This document shows positions 35,984 through 44,884 of a DNA stretch of 64,000 nucleotides, one piece after another. The stretch covers positions 62,001-126,000 of the forward strand of contig JAITUA010000020.1 in NCBI GenBank assembly GCA_031286615.1. The letters are read 5' to 3'. The notes under the pieces are model-generated. The model had not been told where the DNA came from. It saw only the letters and a program-made list of their open reading frames with translations, and made no database searches. Positions within the stretch are counted from its first letter, which is position 1; each line of letters starts with the position of its first letter. A program made the position numbers and the translations under genes. Source of the DNA: Chryseobacterium sp. (GTDB lineage Bacteria > Bacteroidota > Bacteroidia > Flavobacteriales > Weeksellaceae).

Positions 35984-36573
35984 TTATCCAGTTGTAATAA
36001 TGAATTAATTCCTTTTGTATGTTCCAGCAGATCTGGAAAAAAATCATCATAACATTGCTGAAGAATATCCTTATTCTTTAAAAAAGCTTCAAAAACAGGA
36101 ATGTCTTTATCCAGGTATTTTGCTTTATTAAGTACATTCTGAATACTGAATTTAATTCCCCAGTCTTCACGGTAATTATAAAGCCAGTCGTCCTGTTCCA
36201 TTTTGACCAGCATTTTTTTGAAGTTTTCCGGCAGCCATTGCTCATTGGCATTTAAGGCTTTGTAAACTTTAAGAGAGTGTGCCTTCCATTCTGCCAGAGA
36301 ATTCAGAGACAGATCTCTGGCCACAAAGTGATCCATAGAAACATCTACAAATGCGCCCGCATACAGTCTTACCAAAGGAGCAAATACTTTTTTAGCTTCA
36401 TGAATAGCAGGATGGGAGTCTGTATAAGTATCAATAGCTCTGTGCAGGGTAATGCCGTCCTGAATATCCTTCGGGAAAGAAAAACGATCCCTGTTGCGGA
36501 TAAAATCTTCGAGAAATTGCCCCACGATCTGCCCGTCGGTAAAAGAAAGAAAAGAATGAGCCAGATAATTCAT
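35980..36573 (-). CDS. Acyl carrier protein phosphodiesterase (AcpH family)
   Basis: A 197-residue cytoplasmic protein. MNYLAHSFLS (His6), GQIVGQFLEDF, ITLHRAIDTYTDSHP and YAGAFVDVSMDHFVARD are the conserved blocks of the HD-type phosphodiesterase that removes 4-phosphopantetheine from ACP. Acidic and histidine residues in those blocks should bind Mn2+ or Mg2+. Length is normal. It converges with PAP2 and shares four bases with it. Confidence 0.88.
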   Translation of the reverse strand: MNYLAHSFLSFTDGQIVGQFLEDFIRNRDRFSFPKDIQDGITLHRAIDTYTDSHPAIHEAKKVFAPLVRLYAGAFVDVSMDHFVARDLSLNSLAEWKAHSLKVYKALNANEQWLPENFKKMLVKMEQDDWLYNYREDWGIKFSIQNVLNKAKYLDKDIPVFEAFLKNKDILQQCYDDFFPDLLEHTKGINSLLQLDN

Positions 36574-36610
36574 AACTTAAAGGTATGAATTAAAAGTGAA
36601 TGTTTGATAA

Positions 36611-36703
36611 TGGTGAATAGTGAATAGTGAATCCGCTTCGCTCGTGAATTTTTATCCACATATCAATTGACGATTGACTTGCGAAGCAAAATTGCCCATT
36701 CAC
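36611..36703. repeat. Intergenic repeat with GTGAATA units and inverted ends
   Basis: A 93-base stretch with direct repeats of GTGAATA and inverted pairs: GTGAAT (36627-36632) / ATTCAC (36698-36703) and GCTTCGC (36635-36641) / GCGAAGC (36681-36687). It fills the gap between the radA stop and the AcpH start and looks like a dispersed intergenic element rather than a coding remnant. Confidence 0.5.
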
Positions 36704-36704
36704 A

Positions 36705-38054
36705 CTAAAAAAGCCTCTCATGGAAATCCTCAATCTTACTCACTTCCTCGATCTTTATCCCAAATTTTCTTTTCGGAATTTTATTAAGATTGGAAACGAA
36801 TATTTTTTCATAACCCAGTTTTTCAGCCTCAGTAATTCTCTGCTCCACTTGTGCCACAGGACGTATTTCGCCACTTAATCCAATTTCTCCTGCAAAGCAG
36901 TAATGCTCTGAGATGGCAATGTCTTCATTAGATGAAAGAACAGAAGCTACCACAGCCAGATCCAGTGCAGGATCATCTGTTTTTATTCCTCCGGTAATAT
37001 TCAGGAAAACGTCTTTAGCTCCCAGTTGGAAGCCCGCTCTTTTTTCCAGTACAGCCAAAAGCATATTCAGCCTCTTAGAATCAAAACCGGTTGAGCTTCT
37101 TTGAGGAGTACCATAAACAGCAGTACTTACCAATGCCTGAATTTCCAGAAGCATTGGTCGGTTTCCTTCCAGAGTTACCGCAACAGAATTGCCGGAAAGT
37201 TCCTCAAATTTCTTAGTGATCAGAATTTCAGAAGGATTTTTAATTTCTTTTAAGCCCTGAGAAACCATTTCATAAATACCAATTTCGGAAGTAGATCCAA
37301 AACGGTTTTTATTAGCTCTTAATAATCTGAAAAGGTGATTACGGTCTCCATCGAAATTCAGAACCACATCCACCATGTGTTCCAGAACTTTTGGTCCTGC
37401 AATTTGTCCGTCTTTGGTAATGTGTCCTACAAGAAATACAGGAGTATTGTTTTCTTTAGCATATTTAATGATCTCATTAGAGCATTCCCGGATTTGGGAA
37501 ACGGTTCCGGGAGAGCTTTCTATCAGCTGAGACTGCAAAGTCTGAATAGAGTCAATGATCATGAAATCCGGTTCCAGTTTTTTGGCCTCGTGAAGGATTT
37601 TTTCCAATGACGTTTCAGTAAAAAGGAAGCAGTTTGGATTTTGAATATCCGTAAGCCTGTCTGCTCTCATTTTAATCTGAGAAGCACTTTCTTCCCCCGA
37701 AACATAGAAGATTTTTTTCTTCATTTTCAAAGCAAGCTGAAGCAGAAGGGTAGACTTCCCAATTCCAGGTTCACCGCCAATCAAAGTAACAGAACCTAAA
37801 ACAATTCCACCTCCTAAAACACGGTTTAATTCATCAGAAGGAGTCTTTATTCTTGGTTCTTCACTCGTTACCACTTCAACAATATTGATCACATGTTGTT
37901 TGGTTTTTGAGAAAGGAGGCGTTTTATGAGATGGTTTTTCAACCACTTCTTCCACCAGAGTGTTCCATTCTCCACAGTTTTTACATTGCCCGAGCCATTG
38001 AGGATATTGTGTTCCGCAGTTTTGACAGAAATATGCTGTTTTCAGTTTTGCCAT
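36705..38054 (-). CDS. radA: DNA repair protein RadA
   Basis: A 449-residue RadA (Sms). An N-terminal zinc finger (Cys10, Cys13, Cys24, Cys27), Walker A GGEPGIGKST (93-102), the RadA-specific KNRFGS motif (about residue 247) and a C-terminal Lon-like domain starting near NSVAVTLEGNRPMLLEIQALV are present in order. It is a hexameric DNA helicase promoting branch migration during recombination. Full length and apparently single-copy. Confidence 0.97.
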   Translation of the reverse strand: MAKLKTAYFCQNCGTQYPQWLGQCKNCGEWNTLVEEVVEKPSHKTPPFSKTKQHVINIVEVVTSEEPRIKTPSDELNRVLGGGIVLGSVTLIGGEPGIGKSTLLLQLALKMKKKIFYVSGEESASQIKMRADRLTDIQNPNCFLFTETSLEKILHEAKKLEPDFMIIDSIQTLQSQLIESSPGTVSQIRECSNEIIKYAKENNTPVFLVGHITKDGQIAGPKVLEHMVDVVLNFDGDRNHLFRLLRANKNRFGSTSEIGIYEMVSQGLKEIKNPSEILITKKFEELSGNSVAVTLEGNRPMLLEIQALVSTAVYGTPQRSSTGFDSKRLNMLLAVLEKRAGFQLGAKDVFLNITGGIKTDDPALDLAVVASVLSSNEDIAISEHYCFAGEIGLSGEIRPVAQVEQRITEAEKLGYEKIFVSNLNKIPKRKFGIKIEEVSKIEDFHERLF

Positions 38055-38150
38055 ACTGCGAAGTTATAAAAAAGCATTTTTCTTTCAGAATCTAAAATGG
38101 ATTTAATATTAAAAACTAATCCATTCATGGTAGAAATATCTTTCATATCT

Positions 38151-38158
38151 TAGCTTTG
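38151..38158 (+). promoter_or_regulatory. -7 element TAGCTTTG before yceI-like gene
   Basis: Matches TAnnTTTG, 33 bases before the ATG at 38192, in an otherwise A+T-rich leader. Confidence 0.5.
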
Positions 38159-38191
38159 TTCAATTAAATAGTAATGTAAAATATAATTACA

Positions 38192-38761
38192 ATGAAAAAA
38201 GTATTTTTATCTTTCGTATTTGCGCTTTTAAGTGTTGTGGCGTTTGCACAAGGTACCTGGGGAGTAGATCATATGCATTCTTCTGTTAACTTTAATATTA
38301 AGCATATGGGAATTAGCTTTGTACAGGGAAGGTTCGATAAGTTTGACGGTAGAATGGCTAGCAGCGGTGCTAATCTGGATAATGCTGATTTAAACTTTTC
38401 CGTAAGTGTTTCCAGCATTAATACCGGAGTAGACATGAGAGACAGACATCTTATAAGCGAAGAGTTTTTTGATGTTGCTAAATATCCAACTATTGAATTT
38501 AAAAGTTCTTCAGTTACAAAAGATAAAAACAACAATTATATCGTAAAAGGGAAACTGACGATGAAGGGAGTGGAGAAAGAAATCAGTGCTCCAGCTACAT
38601 TTGGTGGAATTACTAAAAATAAAGACGGAAAGGAAGTTATGGGAATTCAGACAAAATTTACAGTCAACCGTCTGGATTACGGAATCAAATATGATCCTAC
38701 AGGAGCTGGGATTGCAAAAGATGTTGAAGTAACGGCCTATTTTGAATTGGTTAAGCAGTAA
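38192..38761 (+). CDS. YceI family periplasmic lipid-binding protein
   Basis: A 189-residue precursor with signal peptide MKKVFLSFVFALLSVVAFAQ. WGVDHMHSSVNFNIKHMGISFVQGRFDKFDG is the signature opening of the YceI beta-barrel, followed by NTGVDMRDRHLISEEFFDVAKYPTIEFKSSSV. The family binds isoprenoid or fatty-acid-like ligands in the periplasm. It has its own promoter and terminator. Confidence 0.93.
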   Translation: MKKVFLSFVFALLSVVAFAQGTWGVDHMHSSVNFNIKHMGISFVQGRFDKFDGRMASSGANLDNADLNFSVSVSSINTGVDMRDRHLISEEFFDVAKYPTIEFKSSSVTKDKNNNYIVKGKLTMKGVEKEISAPATFGGITKNKDGKEVMGIQTKFTVNRLDYGIKYDPTGAGIAKDVEVTAYFELVKQ

Positions 38762-38781
38762 TATTTCAAAACATAAAAAAT

Positions 38782-38814
38782 AAAAAGGTTTCCACTCAAT
38801 GGAAACCTTTTTTA
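38782..38814 (+). terminator. Terminator of the yceI-like gene
   Basis: AAGGTTTCCA / TGGAAACCTT arms around a short loop, followed by T6, 20 bases past the stop. Confidence 0.88.
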
Positions 38815-38836
38815 TGAAAGTTATTTAAACTCTATA

Positions 38837-39019
38837 AAACTACAAAAGTCACAAAAGCTTTTATTTTAAAACATGTTATTCCAATAAAGTTTAAAATAAT
38901 TCTGCAGAAAAGTCCACATAAGATGAAAATCAATGATTTTCACAAAACTTAGTGTACTTATTCCTACAGCTTGGTTGTAAAAAACTTAAGTGTTTAAATC
39001 TTTTGTGACTTTTGTGGTT
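38837..39019. repeat. MITE-like element with inverted AAAAGTCACAAAAG ends
   Basis: About 183 bases bordered by ACTACAAAAGTCACAAAAG (38839-38857) and its near-perfect inverse CTTTTGTGACTTTTGTGGT (39000-39018). A perfect internal palindrome TGAAAATCA-A-TGATTTTCA is at 38924-38942. No coding potential. It accounts for most of the 314-base gap between the yceI-like and hydrolase-methyltransferase genes. Confidence 0.65.
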
Positions 39020-39075
39020 GAAAATAATCAATATCAAAGTTTAAAGCTGATTAAAATCCGTGAGAGATTAGGTGT

Positions 39076-40776
39076 TTAGTTTGAAACATTCACTTTTCCT
39101 GAAGAAACCGTGAAAATTCCAAAGTCATCAATCAACATATTTTCTTTCTGAACAGTATTGAAAGCCATAACTCTGTCCAGCTCTTTCTGTGAACGTCTTC
39201 TCATGATCCAGTCTTTATTCTGATGATTGTTCAGAACATAGGCAATCATTTTCAGTTGAGGATGCCATGGCTGTCCGGTATAAACGATATAAGCATTCTT
39301 TTCGGACACAGAATTTATTCCCTGAATTGCTTTACTGGCCATTTCATTATCCCCGAAAAGCTCAAGAATTCCGGATACAATGGTTATATTAGGTTCAAAA
39401 TTCAGTTTCTGATACGTCTGCGGATCAAAACAATCAAAATTGGTAAAACGGATGTTCTGATAATTCTTTTCTTTGATAACTTTTTCTCCAATCTCTATAT
39501 TGGATTTTACAAATTCATTGATCACAATTTCAGCATCAGGATATTTTTCTTTGATATCAAATAAATAATTTCCTGTTCCTCCGGCAATATCCAGTATTTT
39601 AATAGATCTTCCCTGTTGTTTCAAAGCCTGAATATTTTGTTCTAAAAGTTGAAGCAAATGCTGTTTTCTGATACGGATTCCTTTCCAGCCGATCGCGTTG
39701 AGATAATTTTTATCCATCATCTTTCCGAAACCAAACTTTCCTTTCGGTTGATTCTGATAAACGTAATCCAATGAAGCTCCGGAATCGAAGCCATATTTCA
39801 GACCAATAGCCATCCCGTTGCTTATTTTCCCTATTTTTCCAAGTGACAATTTCTGCATTTTAAAATTCAGGTTATTCCCGACATTATTTTGCAGGTCTTC
39901 ATATTCTTTCACCGAAAAACGATCAGGAGAAAGAGATGTTTGTTTTACATTTCTGTTGAAACATTTTTCAGCAAATTCCACAATTTTATCATATACTTTT
40001 TCCTTTCCGGTATCAAATAAAATACCATGGAAAAAACCCGGAAGAACTTCATAATGCTTCAAATCCGTATCCAGTTTTTCATGGAATATTTTCTGTTCTT
40101 TATTGAAAACTACATGATCCTTTTCAGCAGCCAGAATTAAGATTGAAGTATCTATAGCTTCAGCATCTTCTACCAAACGTTTTCCGGCTTTTGCAAGATC
40201 TATAAGAAGTTCTGCATCAATAGATCTTGTGATCAGTGGATCTGTGTCATATGCTTTTTGCTGTTCAGGATCGTGAGTCAGCATTTTGGATTTTACATAA
40301 CTTTTAATGATTAATCCTTTCTTCAGTTTTGTTCCTAAAGTAATCATTTCATTAGCCAGTGGAACAATAAGATTGATTTTAAAAGCAGGAGCCAGAAGTG
40401 CCATTCCTGCGATAGAAGGAGCAAAATCATGAGCCCAGGCAGACGCTACAACGCCGCCAATGCTGTTGGCTACAACGAAAATGTCTGAAATTTTTACATT
40501 GTATTGAGAGCAGATAAACTTAGAAAAAGCATCGAGATCTCTTACATAATCCATAAATACAGATGAGGTTGGGGTTTTTGTATAACCATGTCCCCGAAGA
40601 TCGAATGCGAAAATGTTGTATGTTGAAAATTGAGGAGATTGTGCAATATCATTCAGCCTTTCAGAATGCTCATGTCCACGGTGGATCATGATGATACTTT
40701 TCTGATGAGGCTGGTAATTCCATTCACGATAAAAAATTTCACTGTTGTCAAAACTTTTAAAATGTCCGCTGTTCAT
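39076..40776 (-). CDS. Bifunctional alpha/beta hydrolase / SAM methyltransferase (YnbC-like)
   Basis: A 566-residue fusion. Residues about 1-265 are an alpha/beta hydrolase with Ser105 in VVANSIGG (xSxG nucleophile) and HGILFDTG near the catalytic His. Residues about 320-566 are a class I methyltransferase with the SAM motif LDIAGGTGNYLFDIKEKYP. The same fusion occurs as YnbC in E. coli, where its neighbours are YnbA, YnbB and YnbD, as here. It probably acts on a lipid ester or headgroup; the substrate is unknown. Start is four bases from the YnbD-like stop. Confidence 0.88.
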   Translation of the reverse strand: MNSGHFKSFDNSEIFYREWNYQPHQKSIIMIHRGHEHSERLNDIAQSPQFSTYNIFAFDLRGHGYTKTPTSSVFMDYVRDLDAFSKFICSQYNVKISDIFVVANSIGGVVASAWAHDFAPSIAGMALLAPAFKINLIVPLANEMITLGTKLKKGLIIKSYVKSKMLTHDPEQQKAYDTDPLITRSIDAELLIDLAKAGKRLVEDAEAIDTSILILAAEKDHVVFNKEQKIFHEKLDTDLKHYEVLPGFFHGILFDTGKEKVYDKIVEFAEKCFNRNVKQTSLSPDRFSVKEYEDLQNNVGNNLNFKMQKLSLGKIGKISNGMAIGLKYGFDSGASLDYVYQNQPKGKFGFGKMMDKNYLNAIGWKGIRIRKQHLLQLLEQNIQALKQQGRSIKILDIAGGTGNYLFDIKEKYPDAEIVINEFVKSNIEIGEKVIKEKNYQNIRFTNFDCFDPQTYQKLNFEPNITIVSGILELFGDNEMASKAIQGINSVSEKNAYIVYTGQPWHPQLKMIAYVLNNHQNKDWIMRRRSQKELDRVMAFNTVQKENMLIDDFGIFTVSSGKVNVSN

Positions 40777-40779
40777 AGG

Positions 40780-42081
40780 TTAAAATTTTTTCAGAAAATC
40801 CTCAAGGTAAGTATGAATGACTGCATGCTTATTAAGGGTTTTCATTAAGGTTATTGCTTCCGTTAAAGGTAAAGATAAAATATTTTTCATTACTAAAATT
40901 CCGATCACTGAGCTTCTTGTGAATCCCATGGTACAATGGATCAGGATGTTTTCATCTGGAGGAAGTTGTTTGTGTTTTTCGGTAATTTCCGAAACCAGCT
41001 TTTGGGTTTCATGAATATCCAGTGTTCCAATGTCCAGAAATGAAACAGAGCGATAAACGGCTGTATCTTTTATGGTAGAAAGTTCTTCCATTTCGGCTGA
41101 TAGATCATAGACAAATGTCTTTTGGGTAATCCCGAAATTGTTCAGTGTTTCCCGATCGGGTCTTGATGAAATATACAAACCCTGCAGAATTTCTACAGGT
41201 ATTTTATTTTTTCGGAAAAACTTCCAGAATATCTGATATAGCAGTAAATATGGAGAGTAGAAGACTTTTTTAATCCATGGAATATTCCCTTTTTTATCTT
41301 TCAAAAAGTAAATATTATTTTTCTGATAATGATAGCCGATCAGAATAGTCATTATGCCCGGCCACAATAAAAACAATCCTATATTTCCAGAGAATTGATT
41401 CATTAGTAGTGCTGCTAAAATGATGACCCATCCCAATAAAAAATAAATGTTAGCTACCTGAAAATTCCTGTACAGGAAATCATTTTTTCTATAGGGAAAG
41501 ATAATGAAGCTAAAGTGTGCAAGAATACTTCCGGTTATGATATCAATGCAATGATGTTGATACGTTGTTAATGTAGAAATTCCCAGCAAAATGAGCCAAA
41601 ATAGTAGTAAAGTTTTCCCTCTTTTTAAATTTCTGAAAACAGACCAAAAAATAAAGGCATAAGCAATATGTAATGAAGGAGCCTGATTAAAGGGAGAATC
41701 AAAAGTTTTTAAAAAATAAAAAGAATATCCTGGAAAAGAACTGTTGACTTCAGGTTTGGGCAATGAAAATTTTAAGGGAAATAATAGAAAACAAAGTCCT
41801 GCTACAATGGTTACAAAGAGCATCCGCTGTGTTAAAACCTTAAGCTGTTCTTTATTTTGACAGAAGAAAAACACAGCGCAGAAAAAGATACCGCTCGTCA
41901 TATAAGGAATAATGCTCCATGGAATGAAGGGAATATATTTTTCAAATCCAAAAACAAATGATGGGACTTCATTCAATGTTGAAAGATACCATGCCGCAAA
42001 ATTGTATACCATCATAAATACAATGGTACAAAGAATCAGGGCATATGTTTTTCGTTCTATTGTCAGTCGTTTTTCATCCAT
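40780..42081 (-). CDS. PAP2 / dual-specificity phosphatase fusion (YnbD-like)
   Basis: A 433-residue membrane protein from the ATG at 42079-42081, which overlaps the SDR stop by 19 bases; a further in-frame start 69 bases upstream would lie deeper in the SDR gene. Eight or so hydrophobic helices carry a PAP2-like lipid phosphatase region (FNQAPSLHIAYAFIFW and YQHHCIDIITG). The cytoplasmic C terminus is a tyrosine/dual-specificity phosphatase with HC383TMGFTRSS (Cx5R loop). Size and domain order equal E. coli YnbD. Two phosphatase activities on one chain suggest phospholipid headgroup processing. Confidence 0.88.
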   Translation of the reverse strand: MDEKRLTIERKTYALILCTIVFMMVYNFAAWYLSTLNEVPSFVFGFEKYIPFIPWSIIPYMTSGIFFCAVFFFCQNKEQLKVLTQRMLFVTIVAGLCFLLFPLKFSLPKPEVNSSFPGYSFYFLKTFDSPFNQAPSLHIAYAFIFWSVFRNLKRGKTLLLFWLILLGISTLTTYQHHCIDIITGSILAHFSFIIFPYRKNDFLYRNFQVANIYFLLGWVIILAALLMNQFSGNIGLFLLWPGIMTILIGYHYQKNNIYFLKDKKGNIPWIKKVFYSPYLLLYQIFWKFFRKNKIPVEILQGLYISSRPDRETLNNFGITQKTFVYDLSAEMEELSTIKDTAVYRSVSFLDIGTLDIHETQKLVSEITEKHKQLPPDENILIHCTMGFTRSSVIGILVMKNILSLPLTEAITLMKTLNKHAVIHTYLEDFLKKF

Positions 42082-42818
42082 TTGGCTTTTCTGAACATGA
42101 TGATATTTAATAAGGAAGATGGAAGCAGAGATAGTGATTTCATCATCCACTTCATTTTTGAAGGAAAAATAATGAGTTTTTTTTGTTTTTCAATAGCTTC
42201 AGAGATAATAAAGGCTGCTGTTTCCACATCAGTAAGAAATGGTTTTTTGCTTAAATCATTCTGGTTAAGCTGTCTTAATTTTTCAGTATCGATATATCCC
42301 GGTGCAATTGCAGTGACTGAAATTCCAAAAGGCTTCAATGCCCGGCGGTACGCATCAGCAATCTGTAATACGGAACGTTTTGTTTTCGTATAAAGGCTGG
42401 AGTTTTCGTATTCCAGTATTCCTGAAACAGAAGCAATTACGGCAATATTTCCTTTTTTTTGACTTTTCATTACTTTTCTGGCTGCTTCGAAGCAGTTTAC
42501 CGTTCCCAGAATATTGGTTTGAAGCATTTCTTCGGCTTCTTCATAAGAAATTCTTCCTGCTACATCTTCCGCATAACTTCCGGCGCAATTAACGAAAATA
42601 TCAAGTTTATTTTTATCCACAAGAAAAGACTGTAATGTGGATAACACTGCATTCATATCACAGACATCTGTTTGGAAAGTTTTTAAATTTTTGTAATTAT
42701 TCTCCGGGATTTTATTCAGGTTTCGTCCGCAAACTCCTACACAATATCCTTTATCGAGATAATGTCTGGCCAGTGCATAGCCAATACCTGAAGTTCCGCC
42801 TGCAATAAAAATGTTCAT
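42063..42818 (-). CDS. SDR family NAD(P)-dependent oxidoreductase
   Basis: A 251-residue Rossmann-fold short-chain dehydrogenase. The cofactor motif GGTSGIG (7-13) at the N terminus, NCAG (FVNCAGSYAED), the catalytic SVSG serine and YTKTK tyrosine/lysine, and PGYIDTEK follow in the normal order. It lies inside the ynb-like lipid cluster and overlaps the YnbD-like start, so it should work on the same lipid or its precursor. Substrate not predictable. Confidence 0.9.
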   Translation of the reverse strand: MNIFIAGGTSGIGYALARHYLDKGYCVGVCGRNLNKIPENNYKNLKTFQTDVCDMNAVLSTLQSFLVDKNKLDIFVNCAGSYAEDVAGRISYEEAEEMLQTNILGTVNCFEAARKVMKSQKKGNIAVIASVSGILEYENSSLYTKTKRSVLQIADAYRRALKPFGISVTAIAPGYIDTEKLRQLNQNDLSKKPFLTDVETAAFIISEAIEKQKKLIIFPSKMKWMMKSLSLLPSSLLNIIMFRKAKWMKND

Positions 42819-42946
42819 GAGTGTTTTATAGTTTTCATTTTATGTAAAAATAGATTTTAAAAGTGAAAGCGGAAATAATGTTTTAATGAAGTTATCGTAT
42901 TAAGATGTTTTTGAGTACTAAGATATTATCTTAACTATTCAATAGG

Positions 42947-42999
42947 CACGGGCTTTAGCCCGTGATTACAATAGATCATTATGTCAATGGCTTTAGCCA
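42947..42999. repeat. REP-like GGCTTTAGCC palindromes
   Basis: CACGGGC-TTTA-GCCCGTG (42947-42964) and TGGC-TTTA-GCCA (42988-42999) share the GGCTTTAGCC core. They fill the gap between the patatin stop (43021) and the SDR start and may terminate or stabilise the upstream transcript. Confidence 0.65.
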
Positions 43000-43020
43000 A
43001 AACTTAAAAACATTCCGTTT

Positions 43021-44076
43021 TCAATTGAAGTATTTTTTCTCTGCTTTTATACTTTTTATGGTTTGGTCAAATCCGTACTGCCACTGTATTTCCATGTCTT
43101 TTACAAATTGTGGATAACTTTCTGGAAAAGAAAACTCAATTTCAAATTTTCTCCAGTTGATGCCTTTTTTCAGATAATGACCTTTTAGTTCCTGTTTTAT
43201 ATTGGTGGTGTCAATCTGAAGACCGGATAAGAGTTGTTCTGTTTCAGCAAGTCTTGCATTTCCACTAAAACCCAGAACAGAACGGACGAGAGCTTCTTCT
43301 ACCGGATTATAAGACTGTTTTTTTTCGGTAATTGTTTCCTGAGCCAGATGTTGAGCCAGTTCAGCGGGAACAAGATCTATGGCTCCGCCCGCAAAATATT
43401 TTTCATGAAGAAATGCCGGTTGCACATAAAACATATCAGACACAGAAGCGCGGGTGCTCTCAAGCATAGAGAAATTTGTGATGATTCTGGGAGATTCTTC
43501 AACAGCACTTTTTTTATAATTTTCAGAATTACTGATGAGTTGTTCAGGTTTGATTCTCTTTGCGGTTTCAATGTCAGTAAAGATTGTTTTTTGATATAAT
43601 TTTTTTTCGTTTCTGAGTTGTCCCGATTTATTTGGAGTGAAAAGAAGCTCAGAACCTATAATTACAGTTGGGATTTCTTTTGAAAACTGAACATGTTTGA
43701 TAGAAGGAAAGCATTCGGATAAATTCTGCGTTAAATCAACAAGATAACGGTTGAAAACATCTTCAATAAAAGGAGCGTTTCTTTGATCAAATATTTTTTT
43801 CAATGAGAAAAATCCTATTTCTGAAAGCTTTTTATGTCTTGTCAATAGAGTACCTGAAATAAATTGGAAATATTCTTCAGATTGCAGATATTCTTTTCTG
43901 GAAAGATGATCGGGAAAAGCATTGATGACTGTTGCAGCAAATGACCCGCCACAGGAAGCGATTAGCATATCCGGTTTGAGGCCCCTTTCTTCCAGGGCAG
44001 CAAAGATCCCGAGGTAGATCATCAGCCTTGTTCCGCCTCCCGAAAAAATAACCGCTCTTTTATATTTTTCATTCAT
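43021..44076 (-). CDS. Patatin-like phospholipase family protein with altered catalytic residues
   Basis: A 351-residue protein with a patatin fold. The oxyanion loop GGGTR (13-17) and the nucleophile region ASC-G43-G-S45-F-A-A are present, but the GxSxG elbow ends in Ala. The dyad DGG motif reads A229-G-G-A-I-D234. The canonical Asp is therefore replaced, though Asp234 is close by. Members hydrolyse acyl ester bonds of phospholipids. It lies four bases downstream of the cdsA-like gene, in the middle of the lipid cluster. Confidence 0.82.
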   Translation of the reverse strand: MNEKYKRAVIFSGGGTRLMIYLGIFAALEERGLKPDMLIASCGGSFAATVINAFPDHLSRKEYLQSEEYFQFISGTLLTRHKKLSEIGFFSLKKIFDQRNAPFIEDVFNRYLVDLTQNLSECFPSIKHVQFSKEIPTVIIGSELLFTPNKSGQLRNEKKLYQKTIFTDIETAKRIKPEQLISNSENYKKSAVEESPRIITNFSMLESTRASVSDMFYVQPAFLHEKYFAGGAIDLVPAELAQHLAQETITEKKQSYNPVEEALVRSVLGFSGNARLAETEQLLSGLQIDTTNIKQELKGHYLKKGINWRKFEIEFSFPESYPQFVKDMEIQWQYGFDQTIKSIKAEKKYFN

Positions 44077-44080
44077 CGTT

Positions 44081-44884
44081 TTAATTTTTGATCAGGAAAG
44101 GAAGTATCCAAAAGAATAAGGGAGCATTGAAAATCAGGCTGTCCATCCTATCCAGCAGGCCTCCATGTCCGGGAAGAAGATTGCCGGTGTCTTTTACTCC
44201 CGTTTTTCGTTTTAAATAAGACATGAAGATATCTCCGCAAAATCCTGAAATCCCCAGAAAAAGTCCTGAAATACTATTGGTTAAAATATTGGTTTTAAGC
44301 AAAAAGAAGCCTAAAATATTACTCAGGAGAATAGTGAGAAAAATACCGCCGATAAGCCCTTCCAGGGTTTTGTTGGGACTGATTTGAGGCGTTATTTTAC
44401 GCTTTCCGAAAAATTTTCCCATCAGATACTGGAAAACATCGTTGAGTTCTGTTACTACAACAATGAAAATAATGGCACTGATACCATTAGGACTATTTCT
44501 TATCCATAATAAATGAGGAAAAGAAAAAAGACAGACCACTAAGGCAATTGATAATCCGTATAACTGCTTTGTAGAAGATTTTACTACTAAAAAGTAAAGC
44601 AATACAAATATTCCCAAAATGCTGCTGTACAAAAGATAATGCTCAATGTTAAAATAAAATAACAAATAGAACTGTGCAATTCCTATGAATATTGATGAAA
44701 TAACAGGGTTTGCAGGAATTTTAAACATCTTTGAAAATTCAAAAAATGGTTGTAACCCTATCCATGAAACAAAAAGAGCCATGGCCAGAGGATGTGAAAT
44801 ACCGAGTGCAAAAACAATAATGATATAGATCCATGTTTTTACCCTTAAAGGAACATCAGCAAATTTATTTTCTTCAGGCTTCAT
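44081..44884 (-). CDS. Phosphatidate cytidylyltransferase family (CdsA/YnbB-like)
   Basis: A 267-residue membrane protein with about seven to eight helices and the CdsA C-terminal signature (KTGVKDTGNLLPGHGGLLDRMDSLIF). It should form CDP-diacylglycerol or a related CDP-lipid from CTP. Size and context correspond to E. coli YnbB rather than to the housekeeping CdsA, which is expected elsewhere in the genome. It overlaps the CDP-alcohol transferase stop by 11 bases and is followed by the patatin gene four bases later. Confidence 0.88.
   Translation of the reverse strand: MKPEENKFADVPLRVKTWIYIIIVFALGISHPLAMALFVSWIGLQPFFEFSKMFKIPANPVISSIFIGIAQFYLLFYFNIEHYLLYSSILGIFVLLYFLVVKSSTKQLYGLSIALVVCLFSFPHLLWIRNSPNGISAIIFIVVVTELNDVFQYLMGKFFGKRKITPQISPNKTLEGLIGGIFLTILLSNILGFFLLKTNILTNSISGLFLGISGFCGDIFMSYLKRKTGVKDTGNLLPGHGGLLDRMDSLIFNAPLFFWILPFLIKN

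Noticed and set aside
42082..42150. Upstream extension of the YnbD-like gene by 23 codons
   Set aside because: It lies inside the SDR gene; the ATG at 42081 gives the expected N terminus and a length equal to E. coli YnbD.
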